A stretch of 9,271 nt of DNA from Bacteroidota bacterium (lineage in GTDB: Bacteria; Bacteroidota; Bacteroidia; Bacteroidales; Dysgonomonadaceae), in the NCBI GenBank assembly GCA_023418255.1, contig JAEZZZ010000167.1:1-9271 (forward strand). Direction: 5' to 3'. The notes under the pieces are model-generated. The model was not told where the DNA came from. It saw nothing but the letters and a program-made list of their open reading frames with translations, and did not search any database. The translations under genes and the position numbers were made by a program. This document shows, one piece after another, positions 7,188-9,271 of this stretch (positions are counted from its first letter, which is position 1; every line of letters starts with the position of its first letter).

Positions 7188-8509
7188 GTGTATTCCAACA
7201 AACATATCTTTAAGATAAGTGTCCCCATCATGCTGAGCCTGCTTGCTCAGAACATCATCCAAGTGATTGACACAGCTTTTCTGGGGCGCGTGGGCGAAGT
7301 GGAACTGGGTGCTTCGGCACTGGCAGGCATTATATATATTGCCATCTATACGCTGGCATTTGGTTTTAGCATGGGGGGCAAATTCTTATCGGGCGACGCA
7401 ATGGCGAACAAAATTTCCATCAAATTGGTGATATTGTGGTGCAAGGCATCCTTTTTTTGCTGATTCCCGCCTTCCTGCTCATCCCCTCGATGCAATACGT
7501 AGCACATCGCTGGATGCCGAATATGTTTCAGTCCGAAGAGGTTTCGCAAGCGGTAATCGACTATCTCGAGTGGCGCGTTTTCGGGCTTGTCTTTTCTTTC
7601 ACCAACACCATGTTTCGGGCATTTTATATCGGCATAGCACGCACCAAAGTATTAACACTCAACGCGGTAGCCATGGCTTTGGTGAATGTTGTCTTTGACT
7701 ACGCGCTTATTTTCGGAAACTTGGGAATGCCACAAATGGGCATATCCGGTGCCGCCTTGGCGTCGGTGATTGCAGAATTTTCAAGCACCTGTTTTTTTAT
7801 CTTTTATACGCTAAAAACGGTTCCGTTAGAAAAGTATGGATTTCGTCACATACGTTTCCGGTGGTCGGTAATTCGCAATGTATTGAGCATTTCTATCTTT
7901 ATGATGATGCAATATTTGCTTTCGATTGGCACATGGATGCTCTTCTTTGTGTTTATTGAAAACTATTTGGGCGAACGTCCACTGGCCATAACCAATATCG
8001 TGCGCAGCTTCTACACCATATATACCATCCCCTCGCAAGCACTCGGTTCTGCAGCCAACACCATCGTAAGCAACATGATGGGGGCAAAAAGGCAGCACAA
8101 AATTCCCGGTGTACTAAAAAGGATTGCGACATTCAGCTTTTTGCTCATCCTTTTTGTGGCGGGCATATCGCTACTTTTCCCACGCTTACTGATACATATT
8201 TACACCGACGATATTTCGTTGGTAAACGATACGGTCGCACCGCTATATGTGCTTATTTCGTCGCTGCCACTGTATAGTGTGGGCTATGTGCTTTTTAGTG
8301 CCGTGTCGGGAACGGGCAACACGCGCAAAGCGCTTACTTTTGAAACCATCACCTTGCTTTTCTATGTTGCATACATGAGTTTTATCATTGTCTATTCGCG
8401 ATGTTCCATATCATGGGCGTGGACCACAGAACATGTCTATTGGATTGGGTTGCTGCTGTTCTCATATATCTATCTGAAAAGAGGACGTTGGAAAGACAAT
8501 CACATTTAA
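7188..8509 (+). pseudogene. MATE family multidrug/cation efflux transporter, frameshifted
   Basis: This is an inner-membrane MATE transporter, which would export drugs or other organic compounds by Na+ or H+ antiport. Read with one extra base it gives about 440 residues, the usual length. The first frame starts at GTG 7188 (MYSNKHIFKISVPIM), a typical Bacteroidales MATE beginning. It continues through IQVIDTAFLGRVGEVELGAS to GFSMGG. At the G6 run 7373-7378 the frame breaks. As written, the first frame ends at a TGA at 7461-7463. The family sequence resumes in the next frame as QILIGRRNGEQNFHQIGDIV and runs to the stop at 8507-8509. The remainder looks intact, with about 12 hydrophobic segments and conserved stretches such as FRAFYIGIARTKV and SGTGNTRKALTFE. 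One missing G explains everything, so this may be an assembly error rather than a dead gene. The substrate cannot be predicted. Confidence 0.88.
7373..7378 (+). other. G6 run at the MATE frameshift
   Basis: ATG followed by GGGGG (six G in total) and CAAATT reads SMGGKF in the first frame. Seven G would read SMGGQILIGRR, the normal family sequence. No other base change is needed to restore the full gene. Confidence 0.85.
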
Positions 8510-8515
8510 TTAATG

Positions 8516-9094
8516 TCAAAATTTATAGATAATTCCCAAATCAAAAACTAATTCGTTTTTAGATTCCCAGTCCTTTTTATCGAAAAAGCCCTTCTCTTCA
8601 TACAATTTGGTATAGGTAAGCGATAGTCCGGCTTGCCCTTTCAGCATGAATTTTTCCGATAAGCTACGGCGATAACCGAAAGCCAACAATGTGGTCACAT
8701 CCCATTTCTCGCGTTTTAATTTATCTTTCGGAAGTAAAAATCCGCCGGTTTCAGTTGAGTAGGAGGCTTCTAATGTGATATAAGGCGCATCGTTTCGCAT
8801 ATTGTTTTCGGGGATATTAAAATACCAACGAGGCGCAATGGCGACTACCGGTTTTACGCCCGTATACGAAAATCCGCTGTGAAAAGTTGCGCCAAGATTT
8901 ACTTCGTAGCCAACGCTCCCGAGTAAAGAAAATGAGCGGGCAAGGCGTTGTTCATAAAATACGCCGGTTCTTAAACCGAGTTCCGCGCCCGCCATAGATA
9001 CCACTCCGGTATTTACGGAAGTTTGTCCATACGCGCCGAATGTTGTTAACGATAACCCCAAAAAGAGCACGCTGAAAAGTATTGTTTTTTTCAT
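8516..9094 (-). CDS. Small outer-membrane beta-barrel protein (hypothetical)
   Basis: This 192-residue exported protein has a clear signal peptide (MKKTILFSVLFLGLSLTTFG), with likely cleavage after G23 in AYG-QTS. The mature part alternates polar and apolar residues in strands ending in aromatics: GLRTGVFYEQRL, FSLLGSVGYEVNLG, VVAIAPRWYFNI, YITLEASYST, VTTLLAFGYRR, FMLKGQAGLSLTYT and LVFDLGIIYKF. The C-terminal phenylalanine in IIYKF is the typical BAM recognition end, so a barrel of about eight strands is likely. It resembles the broad 'outer membrane beta-barrel' group of Bacteroidetes, and no specific function can be given. It converges on the MATE gene with 6 bases between the two stops, so there is no room for a separate terminator between them. 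Confidence 0.85.
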   Translation of the reverse strand: MKKTILFSVLFLGLSLTTFGAYGQTSVNTGVVSMAGAELGLRTGVFYEQRLARSFSLLGSVGYEVNLGATFHSGFSYTGVKPVVAIAPRWYFNIPENNMRNDAPYITLEASYSTETGGFLLPKDKLKREKWDVTTLLAFGYRRSLSEKFMLKGQAGLSLTYTKLYEEKGFFDKKDWESKNELVFDLGIIYKF

Positions 9095-9127
9095 AATAAA
9101 ATATTTTTGTGTTATTTAATTCCGCCG

Positions 9128-9135
9128 CAAAAGTA
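9128..9135 (-). promoter_or_regulatory. Bacteroidetes-type -7 box of the beta-barrel gene
   Basis: On the minus strand TACTTTTG fits TAnnTTTG exactly. It ends 33 bases before the ATG at 9094. No TTTG is present at the expected -33 spacing, so this rests on the -7 box alone. Confidence 0.5.
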
Positions 9136-9186
9136 ATATCTATAATTATTGCTGTCCGCTAAAACTATAAAAGTGTAAAATCAGTT

Positions 9187-9217
9187 GTCTGAATCGCAGA
9201 TTTTTCGCGATTGAGAC
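9187..9217. repeat. Inverted repeat near the right edge
   Basis: The arms are GTCTGAATCGC (9187-9197) and GCGATTGAGAC (9207-9217). They pair over 11 positions with a single mismatch around a 9-base loop (AGATTTTTC). No strong T run follows on either strand, so it is not a typical terminator. It lies about 50 bases upstream of the beta-barrel gene's -7 box and could be an operator or a transcript hairpin from a gene beyond the edge. Confidence 0.5.
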
Positions 9218-9271
9218 TTTCATTTCAGAGAACCAAGCCCCCATCAATCAAAAAGTGAGGGTTCCGGAGGT

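Noticed and set aside
9218..9271. Start of an RNA gene or coding region at the right edge
   Set aside because: The GGTTCCGG stretch recalls a T-arm but does not fit one, and no frame gives a recognisable protein in the available bases.

Overview
The window looks like a chromosomal segment of a Bacteroidetes bacterium, most likely of the order Bacteroidales. The pointers are a DUF4270 lipoprotein, a short GT5-domain 'glycogen synthase' homolog divergent from panC-panD, a MATE transporter of the Bacteroidales 'MYSNK...' type, several TAnnTTTG-type -7 promoter boxes, and the absence of clear Shine-Dalgarno sequences. I cannot name the genus. There is no sign of phage, insertion sequences, CRISPR or RNA genes.

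Layout from left to right. Bases 1-96 may hold the tail of an upstream gene (weak). A DUF2975 membrane protein (about 130/176-817) and a small Cro/CI-type HTH protein (850-1071) form a familiar two-gene regulatory pair. They are followed by a CPBP (Abi/CAAX-type) intramembrane metalloprotease (1146-2117) and ruvB (2156-3184), all on the plus strand. On the minus strand lie a DUF4270 lipoprotein (3334-4728) and, upstream of it, a 272-residue GT5-only glycogen synthase homolog (4876-5694). A 209-base divergent promoter region separates that gene from panC-panD (5904-7103, plus strand), which ends at a good intrinsic terminator (7128-7160). A MATE-family exporter gene (7188-8509, plus) and a small outer-membrane beta-barrel gene (8516-9094, minus) converge with only 6 bases between their stop codons. 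The last 177 bases hold the barrel gene's promoter box and an 11-bp inverted repeat.

Functionally, panC and panD supply both dedicated late inputs for pantothenate: PanD makes beta-alanine and PanC joins it to pantoate. RuvB is the Holliday-junction branch-migration motor. The DUF2975/HTH pair is probably a membrane-linked transcription switch whose target is not visible. The GT5-like/DUF4270 pair is a recurrent but functionally undefined neighbourhood of panCD in Bacteroidales.

Two genes are out of frame at homopolymers. The MATE gene needs one extra base in a G6 run (7373-7378). The DUF2975 gene gains a natural N-terminus only if one A is dropped from an A8 run (145-152). Both could be assembly errors or real contingency sites, and raw reads would decide. 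I see no clear-cut novel system. The best candidates for attention are the degenerate GT5-only protein with its DUF4270 partner, and the DUF2975/HTH/CPBP cluster.
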